DNA from: DATMER01 sp035556715
GTDB taxonomy: Bacteria; Acidobacteriota; Thermoanaerobaculia; Multivoradales; UBA5704
NCBI GenBank assembly: GCA_035556715.1
Contig: DATMER010000118.1
Coordinates: 20,056 to 84,055 of the forward strand
Reading direction: 5' to 3'
Length of the DNA: 64,000 bases
Below are positions 15,553 through 30,437 of the stretch, one piece after another; position 1 is the stretch's first letter; each line of letters opens with the position of its first letter. The notes under the pieces are model-generated. The model worked only from the letters and a program-made list of their open reading frames with translations. It was not told where the DNA came from and did not search any database. The position numbers and the translations under genes were made by a program.

Positions 15553-17811
15553 CTAGTAGAGGAGCGCGTAGCCGACCTTGAGGAAGAACGACCGGCCGGT
15601 CTGCGTGATCGAGATGTCATTGACGCCGAACCGGGTGTCGTCGTATCCGGCGAACAGCACGGTCTGGGGGTTGATCTTGTAGGAGAAGAGGAATTGGCCG
15701 AAGACGTCCTCCTCGTTGATCGCGCCCCGGGTGAAGTCCTGGTACTGCAGGATGGCCCGCACGAAGGTACGGACGTTGAACTGGTAGACGATCCGGCTCT
15801 GCGCGATGTCGACGTCGAACGCCCGCTCTCCGTCGACGTCGAGCTCCTGGCGCGCGTACTCGAGCTGCATGTTCAGCCCCTTGCCCAGCCGGAACTGCAA
15901 GGCAGGATTGAAGACGATGGTCTCGCCGAGGCGCGCCGTGGCCAGGTCGATCTCATCGCCGAGCCGGGTATAGAACGCGAACCGCACGCGGCCCGTCGGG
16001 TTGATGCCGAAATCGATCTCCTGCCGGTCGAGGTCGAAGGTGGTTCCCTGGAAGAACTCCTTGTGCTGCCCCACGCGCAACTCGACCGCCGACTGCAAGG
16101 GTCCGTTGACGGTGCCGAACACCTCGTAGGTCTGATCGGTCAGGGTCCCCACATGATCCTCGGTGCGGAGGCCGTGGACGCCGAAGCTCGCCTGCGCGTA
16201 CCACGTGTCCTTGGTGCCGTAGAAGAAGCGCTGGTACTGCCCCTCGCCGGTCTTGACGTCGACGCGCGGGATGAAGCCGCTGTCGGCGCGGAACTGGGGG
16301 TCGAGATCGGCGTAGCGGACAAATCCCTTCCAGACCTTGGCAAAGTGATCGTACTGGACGGAGAGCGCGTCACCGCTGAAAGGCTTGGCCTCCTCGCCCA
16401 AGGCATCCGCCAGGACGACTGGATAGAGGGTATCGGAGGCAAGGTACTGGACGCGGACGGTGTCCGACTGGGTGAGGCGGAAGAAGCCGTCCAGGCCTCC
16501 GACCCGGTTGTGGTACTCGCCCTCGTCCTGTCCCTCGCGGCCGGTGTAGAGCACGCCCAGGGCCGAGCGGGTGCCGAGGTCGCGGCGGTAGCGGAACACC
16601 CCTTCGAGCACGCTCTCGTCGAGCGAGGCCCGGAGCGAGCCCTGGTTGCCCGGGATGATGATGTTGGTGATGTCGTCGCGCGCCACGAACAGGCCGTAGG
16701 CGTCGCGGTCTTCCTTGGCATTAAGCTTGACGCCCCAGGAGGGCTCGGCGATCGTGCGCGTGAAGACCGCCTGCAGAGGCGTCAGGTACAGGTCGGCCCC
16801 CTCCAGGAAGAAGGGCCGCTTCTCCGGGAAGAACAGGGCAAAGCGGGTGTTGACGCCGAGCTGCAGGGCATCGGCTTCGACCTGGGAGAAGTCGGGGTTG
16901 ATCGTGGCGCTGAGCGTCATGTTCGGAGTGACGCCCCACTTCGCAGTCAGGCCGGGCTCGAACTCCTCGTCGCCATCATCGAGACCGCCGTCGGGGAAGT
17001 CGTTGACCTCATCGGTCCGCGCCGCGGTCGCCGTGGGGGTGAGCTCGAGGTTGCGGCCCGGAGCGATCCCCTGGAAGCCGGTGAGCTTGTTCTCCTGGCA
17101 GAGGGTGCAGTCCTTCGCCCGGTCGGTGAACTTCGAGGAGATCCGATGGCGGACGCTGCGCGGATAGTTGCGGAATGCCTCCAGTCCCCAGGTCTGGGGA
17201 CCCGTGGTGCGCGGGAAGCGGATCTGGCGGAATGGGACGGCGACCTCCACCACGTAGCCGGTGTCGGTGATCTGCGCCCCGGAAGCCCAGATCGAGTCCC
17301 ACGAGAAGTCCTCCGCCCCGTCGATCTCGCTGAACACGCCGTCGACCTGCACTCCTCTTGGATTGACGCGGAACTGGAAGCCCTGGCGCTCGTCGTTGAA
17401 GGTGTCGATGGTGAAACCGACGTGGTCATCCTGCACGAAGGTGCCGATCAGGTCGCGGTCCATCAACTGGGCGCGGATTGCGCCCGGATCGGGATCCTCG
17501 GCCTTGAAAGCTACGTAAAGGTTGTCCTCGTCGAAGGTGACCAGCGCCTCTGTCTTCACCGGCGGCGCGCCGTTGTCGCTGGGAAACCATTCATAAGGGA
17601 GATCGACGACGGTGGCCGACTCCCATCCCGCGTCGTCGAGCACGCCGTCAATGCGGATCGGTGAGCTGGTCGGAGCGACCTGGAACTGGCGCAGCTCGCG
17701 GACCTCGGACGCCGCCTCGGGCTCCTGAGCCCAGGCGTTCCCGGCGAGAGCGGCGGCAAGACACCCCGCAGTCAGCAGACCGGTCCGGATTTTGAAGATA
17801 TCGGATCTCAT
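15553..17811 (-). CDS. DUF5916-family protein: CBM9-like domain plus beta-barrel
   Basis: A 752-residue outer-membrane protein. The signal peptide ends AWA near residue 29. Residues about 40-250 form a carbohydrate-binding-family-9-like fold (PIRIDGVLDDAGWESA, FDEDNLYVAFKAEDPDP). The rest alternates amphipathic strands, with the family-typical INPDFSQVEADALQL and FFPEKRPFFLEGAD, and ends in an aromatic strand (KVGYALLY) like a barrel protein. A CxxC (DCTLCQEN) lies near residue 238. A GGAGAAG site precedes the ATG. The gene is 43 bp downstream of the MFS exporter in the same direction, so it may be part of the NRPS transcript. Its function is unknown. Confidence 0.85.
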   Translation of the reverse strand: MRSDIFKIRTGLLTAGCLAAALAGNAWAQEPEAASEVRELRQFQVAPTSSPIRIDGVLDDAGWESATVVDLPYEWFPSDNGAPPVKTEALVTFDEDNLYVAFKAEDPDPGAIRAQLMDRDLIGTFVQDDHVGFTIDTFNDERQGFQFRVNPRGVQVDGVFSEIDGAEDFSWDSIWASGAQITDTGYVVEVAVPFRQIRFPRTTGPQTWGLEAFRNYPRSVRHRISSKFTDRAKDCTLCQENKLTGFQGIAPGRNLELTPTATAARTDEVNDFPDGGLDDGDEEFEPGLTAKWGVTPNMTLSATINPDFSQVEADALQLGVNTRFALFFPEKRPFFLEGADLYLTPLQAVFTRTIAEPSWGVKLNAKEDRDAYGLFVARDDITNIIIPGNQGSLRASLDESVLEGVFRYRRDLGTRSALGVLYTGREGQDEGEYHNRVGGLDGFFRLTQSDTVRVQYLASDTLYPVVLADALGEEAKPFSGDALSVQYDHFAKVWKGFVRYADLDPQFRADSGFIPRVDVKTGEGQYQRFFYGTKDTWYAQASFGVHGLRTEDHVGTLTDQTYEVFGTVNGPLQSAVELRVGQHKEFFQGTTFDLDRQEIDFGINPTGRVRFAFYTRLGDEIDLATARLGETIVFNPALQFRLGKGLNMQLEYARQELDVDGERAFDVDIAQSRIVYQFNVRTFVRAILQYQDFTRGAINEEDVFGQFLFSYKINPQTVLFAGYDDTRFGVNDISITQTGRSFFLKVGYALLY

Positions 17812-17854
17812 CAGCTGTTCTTCTCCAGAAAAAGTGATCGGTATTCGCCTAGGG

Positions 17855-19231
17855 TCATGCCTGCGCAGCGGCCTCTTCGGGAACTTCCTGCGACGGCGGC
17901 TCCGGCTGGGGCTGGGGCTTGCGGACGGCGTCCGGCAGCTCGGCCTCGAGGTTGCGCACGCGCGGGTTGAGGAAGCCGAACAGCGCGGCCACGAAGGGAA
18001 CGATGGCCATGGTCAGGAGCATCAGACCGATGCCGCGTCCCGGCCCGACGCCGACCACCCGGCCGACGGCACCGCCGGCAAGGGCGCCGCCGGCCACCAG
18101 CAGGGGATTGAAGACGTAGTCAGACAGGGGCCCGGCGGCGAAATCGCCGATCGGTATCGTGAACTGGGCGATCACGCGGCGCACGGCGAAGACCCTCCCC
18201 TGAACATCGTGCGGAGTCTTCTTCTGCCAGATCGCCTGGCTGTGGGAGTTGATCACCGGGATCGCGATATACCAGAGAAGAATGCCGGCTCCCACAGTCC
18301 AGAGGTTCGGCCGCAGGCCGACGATGATGAAGCACAGGCCCATCAGGGCCCAACCGCCGAGGAGGCCGTTGATGCGGCGCTTCGTGCCGCCCGTGGTGCT
18401 CATCAGCAGGCCTCCGAGGAGCATGCCCACGCCGACCAGGGACATGATGGTGCCCACCGCGGCCTCGTTGGCGAAACCAAGAACCATCGGCAGGACGGCG
18501 ACGCCGCACATCCCTGCTACCAGGTTGAAGCAGGCGAACAGAAGGAGCAGCTGGAAGAGCCCGGGACGCTCGCGGATGAAGGTCCAGCCGAAGCCGGCCT
18601 CCTTCCAGATCGAGCCCTTGGCGCGCTTGCCCTCCTCGCTCTGCTCCGGCCGCGGAATCTTGACCAGCAGCAGCGCGCCGGCCGCGAAGAGGAAGGTGGC
18701 GAAGTCGATCAGCAGGATGGCGGGGAGACCGATCGTGTACATCAGGGCCCCGGCGATGGCGGGCGCGCCGATGGTGGTCACCGCCTGGCCAGTCTCCAGG
18801 AGGCCGTTGACACGGCCATAGTCCTTGGGGTCCACAATCATGCTGAGGGACGCCATGTAAGCCGGCCACTGGAAGGTGGCGAAGAGCGAGTTGAAGACCA
18901 CGCCGATGTAGATATGCCAGACCTGGAGCTGGCCCGTCCAGAGCAGGTAGGCATAGGCGAGGGTGGTGATTCCGGGACCGAGGTCCGTCCAGAACAGCAC
19001 CCACTTGCGGTCCCAGCGGTCGACGAGCGCTCCAGCGATGGGCCCGATCAGGATGCCGGGCAGCCCGGCGAACACGATGGTCAGGACGTACTGGGTGACG
19101 GACTGCGTGTGCTGCAGCACCCAGACGCCAAGCGCGAACGCGGTCAGGCCGGAGCCGATCAGCGAAACCAGTTGCCCGATCCAGATCACGCCAAAGGTCT
19201 TCATTCCGCTCGTCGACAGATTCTCCGACAT
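17855..19231 (-). CDS. MFS transporter, probable exporter of the NRPS product
   Basis: A 458-residue major facilitator with about 12 hydrophobic helices. The loop GALVDRWDRKWVLFWTD between helices 2 and 3 is the MFS motif-A region of the drug-export type. The start chosen is the ATG at 19231 (MSENLSTSG), preceded by GGAGAG; a longer frame begins at 19252. The C-terminus is a Pro/Gln/Glu-rich cytosolic tail. It lies 54 bp after the last NRPS gene on the same strand, and exporters of this type are common at the end of NRPS operons. Export of the peptide or a precursor is inferred from position. Confidence 0.85.
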   Translation of the reverse strand: MSENLSTSGMKTFGVIWIGQLVSLIGSGLTAFALGVWVLQHTQSVTQYVLTIVFAGLPGILIGPIAGALVDRWDRKWVLFWTDLGPGITTLAYAYLLWTGQLQVWHIYIGVVFNSLFATFQWPAYMASLSMIVDPKDYGRVNGLLETGQAVTTIGAPAIAGALMYTIGLPAILLIDFATFLFAAGALLLVKIPRPEQSEEGKRAKGSIWKEAGFGWTFIRERPGLFQLLLLFACFNLVAGMCGVAVLPMVLGFANEAAVGTIMSLVGVGMLLGGLLMSTTGGTKRRINGLLGGWALMGLCFIIVGLRPNLWTVGAGILLWYIAIPVINSHSQAIWQKKTPHDVQGRVFAVRRVIAQFTIPIGDFAAGPLSDYVFNPLLVAGGALAGGAVGRVVGVGPGRGIGLMLLTMAIVPFVAALFGFLNPRVRNLEAELPDAVRKPQPQPEPPSQEVPEEAAAQA

Positions 19232-19285
19232 ATGCTCTCCTGGCCCGGGCATCCTCCCGGGTCCTGTCAGTTGATTCGGTCTTCG

Positions 19286-23906
<4,621 letters not shown>

Positions 23907-23914
<8 letters not shown>

Positions 23915-26900
23915 TCTCGTCTCCTTGTGTCGCCTGCTGCTCGAGGTTGGCGAGCAGCTCGGCTAGCAGGTCCGCGTCCGCCTGCTGTACCTCGTTCTCG
24001 AAGATGGCCTGCGCCAGCCCCGCCACCGTGGGCACCTCGAAGAACGCGCGCAACGGCAGCTCCATGTTGAAGGTTTCCTGCACGCGCGAGAGCACCTGCG
24101 TAGCGAGCAGCGAGTGGCCCCCAAGCTCGAAGAAGTTTTCCTGCCCGCCGACCCGGTCCAGGCGCAGCACCTCGGCCCAGATCGCGGCCACCCTCTCTTC
24201 CACCGGGCCCTGGGGAGGCACCAGCTCGATCTCGGATCGGCGGGGTCCTTCCGGGGCGGGCAGGGATTTGCGGTCGACCTTGCCGCTGGGCGTCAGGGGG
24301 AGCGTCTCCAGGACGAGGAAGTGCGCCGGAATCATGTATTCGGGCAGCCGGTCCTTGAGAAAGGCGCGGAGGGCCGGGACCTCGGGCTCGGTGTTCCCTG
24401 CCGGCCCTGCCGGCACCACGTAGGCCACCAGGCGCAGGTCGCCCGGCGCGCCATCGGCCCGCGCCAGGACCGCCGCCTCGCGCACTCCAGGGTGCTCGGC
24501 GAGCGCCGACTCGATCTCGCCCAGCTCGATGCGGAAGCCGCGCACCTTGACCTGGAAGTCCACCCGGCCCAGGTAGTCGATCGCGCCATCGGCCAGCCAG
24601 CGCGCGAGGTCGCCGGTTCGATAGAGGCGCGCTCCCGGCTCCCCTGCCGGATCGGGCACGAACCTTTCGGCGGTCAGCTCCGGCCGGCCGTGATAGCCGC
24701 GGGCGAGCTGCACGCCGGCGATGTAGAGCTCGCCGGCAACTCCCTGGGGCACGGGCTGCATCTCGCGGTCGAGCAGGTGGATGCGGGTGTTGGAGACCGG
24801 CCGCCCGATGGGCACCCGCGGCGCCTCCGGCGCACACTGCCAGAACGTCACGTCGACGGCGGCCTCGGTAGGTCCATAGAGATTGTGAAGCTCCACGCCG
24901 GATGGCATGCGGGAGAAGAACCTCTGTTGAAGATCGTGCGGTAGGGCCTCTCCGCTGCAGATCACCCGCCGCAGGCCGGCGCAGCGGGCGAGGTCCTTCT
25001 GCTCCAGAAAGGCCTGGAGCATGGAGGGAACGAAATGGAGCGTGGTCACCCCCTCGTCGGCGATGAGCCGGTTCAGATAAGCCGTATCCTGGTGCCCTCC
25101 CGGACGCGCGACCACCAGGCAGGCACCGGCAAGGAGCGGCCAGAAGAGCTCCCAGACCGACACGTCGAAGCTGAAGGGGGTCTTCTGCAGCACGGTGTCA
25201 TCCGGCGCGAGCCCGTACGCGCGCTGCATCCAGAGCAGCCGGTTGCGGATGCCCCGGTGGGTGTTCAGGGCCCCCTTGGGCCGGCCCGTGGAGCCCGATG
25301 TGTAGATCATGTAGGCGAGACCGTCCGGCTCGACCCTGGCCCCTTCCGCCCGCTCCCCGGCCTCCAGAGCCTCCAGCGAATCCAGGAGGAGGAGCTGCCC
25401 GTCATGGGCCGGCAGGGAGACGGCGAGACGCTCCTGCGAGAGGAGGATGCGGACACCCGAATCCTCGAGCATGAAGGCGAGGCGCTCCCGCGGGTAGCCT
25501 GGATCGAGGGGCACGTAGGCAGCCCCGGCCTTGAGGATGCCCAGCAGCGCCACGACCAGCTCCAGTGAGCGCTCCATCGCGACGCCCACCAGCGATTCGG
25601 GTCCGGCGCCCAGCGCGCGCAGGCGCGCGGCCAGACCGCTCGCGGCGAGATCCAGCTCGTGATAGGTCAGCCGAGCCCCCTCGAAGACCACGGCCACCGC
25701 GTCCGGACTGCGAGCGGCCTGGGCTTCGATCAGGTAATGGAGGGAGGCCTCCGGCCCGAAGTCCTCGGCCGTATCGTTCCACCGGAGCAGCTCGAGCCGT
25801 TCGGTTGCGTGAAGAAGGGGGAGGTGGGCCGCGGGCCCGTTGTCGCCGGCTGCACCGGCCGCCAGCAGCGTTTGCAGGTGACCCGCGAACCGCGCCGCCG
25901 TGGCCGCATCGAACAGGTCGGCGTTGTACTCCAGGTAACCGCGCAGCTCGTCGCCCGATTCAGCCAGCGACAGCAGGAGGTCGAAGCGGGACGTACGGTT
26001 GTCCACCCCCAGCTGAGAGACCTCCAGACCCGGAACGGACAGGGACGAGCCTCCGGCATGATGAAGGACAAAAAGCACCTGGAAGATCGGGTTGTGGCTC
26101 AGGTGGCGCTCCGGCCGCAACTCCTCCACCAGGCGTTCGAACGGGAGGTCCTGATGAGTGTAGGCCTCCAGCGCCCGCTCGCGGACCCGCGACAGCAGCT
26201 CGGGAAAGGAGGGAAGCCCGGAGAGGTCCGCGCGCAGGACCAGCGTGTTGACGAAGAAGCCGATGAGGCTCTCCAGCTCGCGCCGGGTACGGCCGGCCAC
26301 CGGGGTTCCGACGAGGATGTCGTCCTGGCCGGAGAGGCGGCCCAGGAGGGCATCGAAGCCGGCGAGAAGGACCATGAAGAGGGTGGCGCGGCGGGTACGT
26401 CCAAGGATCCGCAGCTCGCGCAGCCACTCTGCCGGGATCACCAGCGGCTGGCGGCCTCCACGCGAGGTCTGCACCGGCGGGCGGGGACGGTCCGTCGGCA
26501 GCTCGATCGCGACCGGCGAGCCGGCCAGACGATCCCGCCAGGACCTGATCTGCCGCTCCAACACCTCGCCCTGGAGCCATTCGCGCTGCCAGGCTGCGAA
26601 GTCGGCGTACTGGACGGGGAGCTCCGGCAGGGGCGAGGTCTCCTCCTGAACGACCGACGAGTAGAGCATCGTCAGCTCCCGCAGAAAGACGTTCATGGAC
26701 CAGCCGTCGGAAACGATGTGGTGCATCGTCACCGCCAGCACGTGATCCTCTTCCGCCAGACGGAGCAGGGTGCAGCGCAGCAGAGGGCCCGCGGCGAGGT
26801 CGAAAGGCCGGAGCGCCTCCTCCAGCAGCCATCGGCCCGCCTCGACTCCGGGATCGGCATGGGAAACGAGGTCCAGCCGAGGCAAGGAGACGGCAGCGGG

Positions 26901-29900
26901 CTCGGAGATCACCTGCACCGGCTGCCCGCCGACCGCGGCGAAGGTGGTGCGCAGAGCCTCGTGCCGGCGGACGATCTCGTCCAGGGCCCGCCCCAGGGCG
27001 GAGGCGTCGAGCTGGCCGCGCAGCCGCAGGGGCAGGGGCATGTTGTAGACCGGGCTGTCCGGGTGGAGCCTGTCCAGAACCCAGAGCCGCTGCTGCGCGA
27101 ATGAGCATGGCAGGATGGAGCCGGCCCTGGGGACAGGCACGACCGGCGGCATCTGCAACCCTTCCGCGTTGCGGCGCGCCGCCTCGACCGCTTCGGCAAG
27201 GCCGGCCACGGTGGGAGTCTCGAAGACGGTGCGAAGCGGCAGGTTGACGCCGAACGCATCCTGCAGTCTGGCTACGAGCTGGGTGGCGAGGAGCGAGTGC
27301 CCGCCAAGATCGAAGAAGCTCTCTTTCACCCCGACCTGCTCCCGGCGGAGCAGCTCGCTCCAAATCCCGGCGACCACCTCCTCCGCGGGGTTGCGCGGCA
27401 CCGGAGGCTCGGACGTTTTTTGAGCCGGGGCGGGAGCGAGCTGGGCCAGCGCGCGCCGGTCGATCTTGCCGTTGACGTTGAGCGGCAGCGCCTCCATCGT
27501 CACCACGGCAGAAGGGACCATGTGATCGGGCAGGGAACCGCGCAGAAAGGTGCGCAGGTCCTCTCCCGTGGCGGACTTCCCGGGCTCCAGGGCCGCGTAG
27601 CCGACGAGCCGGCGGTCGCCCGGCGCGTCCTCGTGGACCAGGACCACGCACTCTCGGGCGGCCGGATGACGGGCGAGCACGGCCTCGATTTCCCCCGGCT
27701 CGATCCGGAAGCCGCGGATCTTGACCTGGAAATCGGACCGCCCGACGCACTCTACGGTTCCGTCCGGCAGGTAGCGTCCGCGATCGCCCTGCCGGTAGAG
27801 ACGCTGGCCGGGACCGTAGCCGAGCTCCTTCGCGAACGGATCGGGGATGAAGCTGGCCGCGGTCCGGTCAGGCCAGCCGAGGTAGCCGCGGGAAACGTTG
27901 GGGCCGCCGATATAGACGTCGCCGTGGATGCCGACCGGGACCGGCTCCAGGGCGGCATCCAGGACGTAGACGCGGCAGTTCGTGATCGGCTTGCCCACCG
28001 GCACCCGCTGCGCCGCACGGAGGCGCTCGATATCGGACACGCTTGGCTCGTAGGTCAGTGCCGTAACCGTAGCTTCGGTGGAGGCGTAGCCGTTGATCCA
28101 GGCTATATCGGGTGCCACTTCCAGCCACTCGGCCACGCGCTCGGGGAGGGCCTGCTCCGTTCCGACGATCACCATCCGCAGCGGCGCGGGCGGACGTCCC
28201 CCGCTGCGGAGCAGCTCGCTCACCCACTCGTGCCAATAGGCGGTCGGCAGGTTCGCGACCGTGATTCCGCAGCGCTGGATCATTTGGTGCAGCTCGTCAA
28301 ACGAGGGGAAGAGCCCCGGCGGCCGAGGCACCACGGCGCCGCCCGCGATCCAGGTCGGGAAGATCTCCTCAGAGGTAATATCGAAGCTGATCGAGGTGAA
28401 CTGGAGCGCGCGGTCCGCCGGTCCCAGCCCGTAGCGCTCGGCGCAGGCCGAAGCGTGGTTCGCCAGAGAGAAGTGAGGCACGCCGACCCCCTTGGGCCGG
28501 CCGGTGGAGCCGGAGGTGTAGATGACGTAGGCCAGGCCCTCGGGACAGATCTCCCAGTCGGGCGCCGAGGGGGCCTCGCTCTCGCCGAAGCCGGGATCGT
28601 CCAGGCAGATCACGCGAGCGTTCCCGGCCGGGATGCTCCCCGCGAGGTCCCGGGTGGTCAGGAGCACGGACATGGCCGTATCGTCGACGATCACCGCCAG
28701 CCGCTCCCGGGGGTACGCCGGATCGAGAGGCACCCAGGCCCCTCCGGCCTTGATCACTCCCAGAAGGGCCATGGGCATGGACAGGGAGCGCTCCAGGCAG
28801 ACGCCAACCGGAGCATCGAGCCCGACCCCCAGCCGGCGCAGCGAGCGGGCCAACCGGTTGGAGCAGGCCTCCAGCTCCGCGAAGGTGAGGACGCCGTCGC
28901 CGAAGAGCACTGCGGGGGCGTCGGGCGTGCGGCGCGCCTGCTCGGAAACGAGCTCGGGCACCAGGCGCGGGGAGCCGCTGAACGCGGGATTCCACCCCGC
29001 CAGCGCCCGCCGCCGCTCCTCCGGGGTGAGCAGCGGCAGATCGCCAATCCGGCTCTCCGGGTCGGCGATGATCCCGGCGAGCATCTGAAGGAAGTGCACC
29101 GTCAGGCGGGCGACCGTGGCATGCTCGAAGAGGTCCGTGTTGTACTCGAAGAAGCCCGCAAAGACGTCTCCGCGCTCCACGATATCCAGGGTGAGGTCGA
29201 GCTTGGCCAGAGATCTCTCTAGCGCGAGGCTGCCCAGCCTCACACCGGGCAGTTCCACCGATCCGCGAGGCGTGTTTTGCAGTACGAACAGGACCTGGTA
29301 GAGAGGGTTGTGCGAGAGATGCCGCTCGGGCTGAAGCTCCTCGACGAGTCGCTCGAAAGGCAGCTCCTGGTGCTCCTGCGCGTCGAGGGTGTCGCGCCGG
29401 ACCCAGGCCAGCAGCTCGCGGAAGCTGAGGCCGCGATCCAGCCGTGCCCGCAGCAGCAGGATCTCGGTGAAGAAGCCGATCACCCCTTCCAGCTCTGTGC
29501 GGTTGCGGCCGGCGACATTGGTGGCCACCAGGAAGGCCTCCTGCTCCGAGTACCGGTACAGGAGAGTCTCAAAGGCGGCCAGCAGAACCATGAATGGCGT
29601 GGACCCTTCCCGCCGAGCCAGCATCCGCAGGGCCTCGGACAGCTCCGGCGGCAGGGTGAACGGCTCAACAGCGCCGCGGAAGGAGCCGCCGGGCGGCCGC
29701 GGATGGTCGGTCGGCAGCTCCAGGTAGTCGGGAAAGCCGGAGAGCCGCTCCCTCCACCAAGCCAATTCCCCCTCCAGGCGTTCCCCGCTCAGCCGCTCGC
29801 GCTGCCAGGCTGCGAAATCGGGGTACTGGACCGGAAGCTCGGGGAGCGAAGGCGCAGGAAGGCCCCCGGCGAAGGCACGGTAGAGGGTGGTGAGCTCGCG

Positions 29901-30437
29901 GAAGAGCACGCCCATGGACCAACCGTCGGAGACGATGTGGTGCATCGCCAGGAAGAGAACGTGCTCCTCTTTGGACAGCCGAACGAGCCGGGGCCGGAAA
30001 ACGGGGCCATTCGCCAAGTCGAACGGGCGGCGCGACTCCTCTACCGCCAGCTCACGGACCCGGCGGCTCCGCTCCTCCGCTGGAAGGTGACCGAGGTTTT
30101 CGACCGGCAGCGGGAGGTCGGTGAACGGAGCGACCTTCTGCCGCGGCTCGCCCTCCACCTCGGGGAACATGGTGCGCAGCGATTCATGGCGACGCACCAA
30201 CTCGGACAAGGTGCGACCCAGGGCTCCGGGATCCAGCGGCCCGTCCCAGGTCACTGCGCGGAAGATGTTGTTCGCGTGATTCCCGGGGTCGAGCCGGTCG
30301 AGGAACCATAGGCGCTGCTGGGCGAACGACAGCGGGAAGCTGCGCGAGGCACGCTCCTTCTGGCGGGAGAGGCGCGCCAGGAGCGCGAGCTTGTCTTCCC
30401 GTGAGAGAGTGGACAGGTCCTTGAGCGGTTCGCTCAT
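23907..30437 (-). CDS. NRPS, C-A(X)-T-C-A(Ser)-T
   Basis: A 2176-residue two-module synthetase. Both C domains have HHIVSDG. The first A domain (pocket by eye DIENIGGVTK) is of the LPTAYWHE-containing type, and its A5 motif is altered to NGYASTE instead of N-YGPTE. Its substrate is not assigned; the Glu in the pocket could suit a basic side chain. The second A domain reads DVWHISLVDK, the classic serine code. Both carriers have LGGHSLLATQ. The ATG at 30437 overlaps the hydroxylase stop; a longer frame upstream is the hydroxylase region read out of frame. A basic N-terminal helix (LSREDKLALLARLSRQK) and an acidic C-terminus (QQADADLLAELLANLEQ) look like docking elements. Confidence 0.92.
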
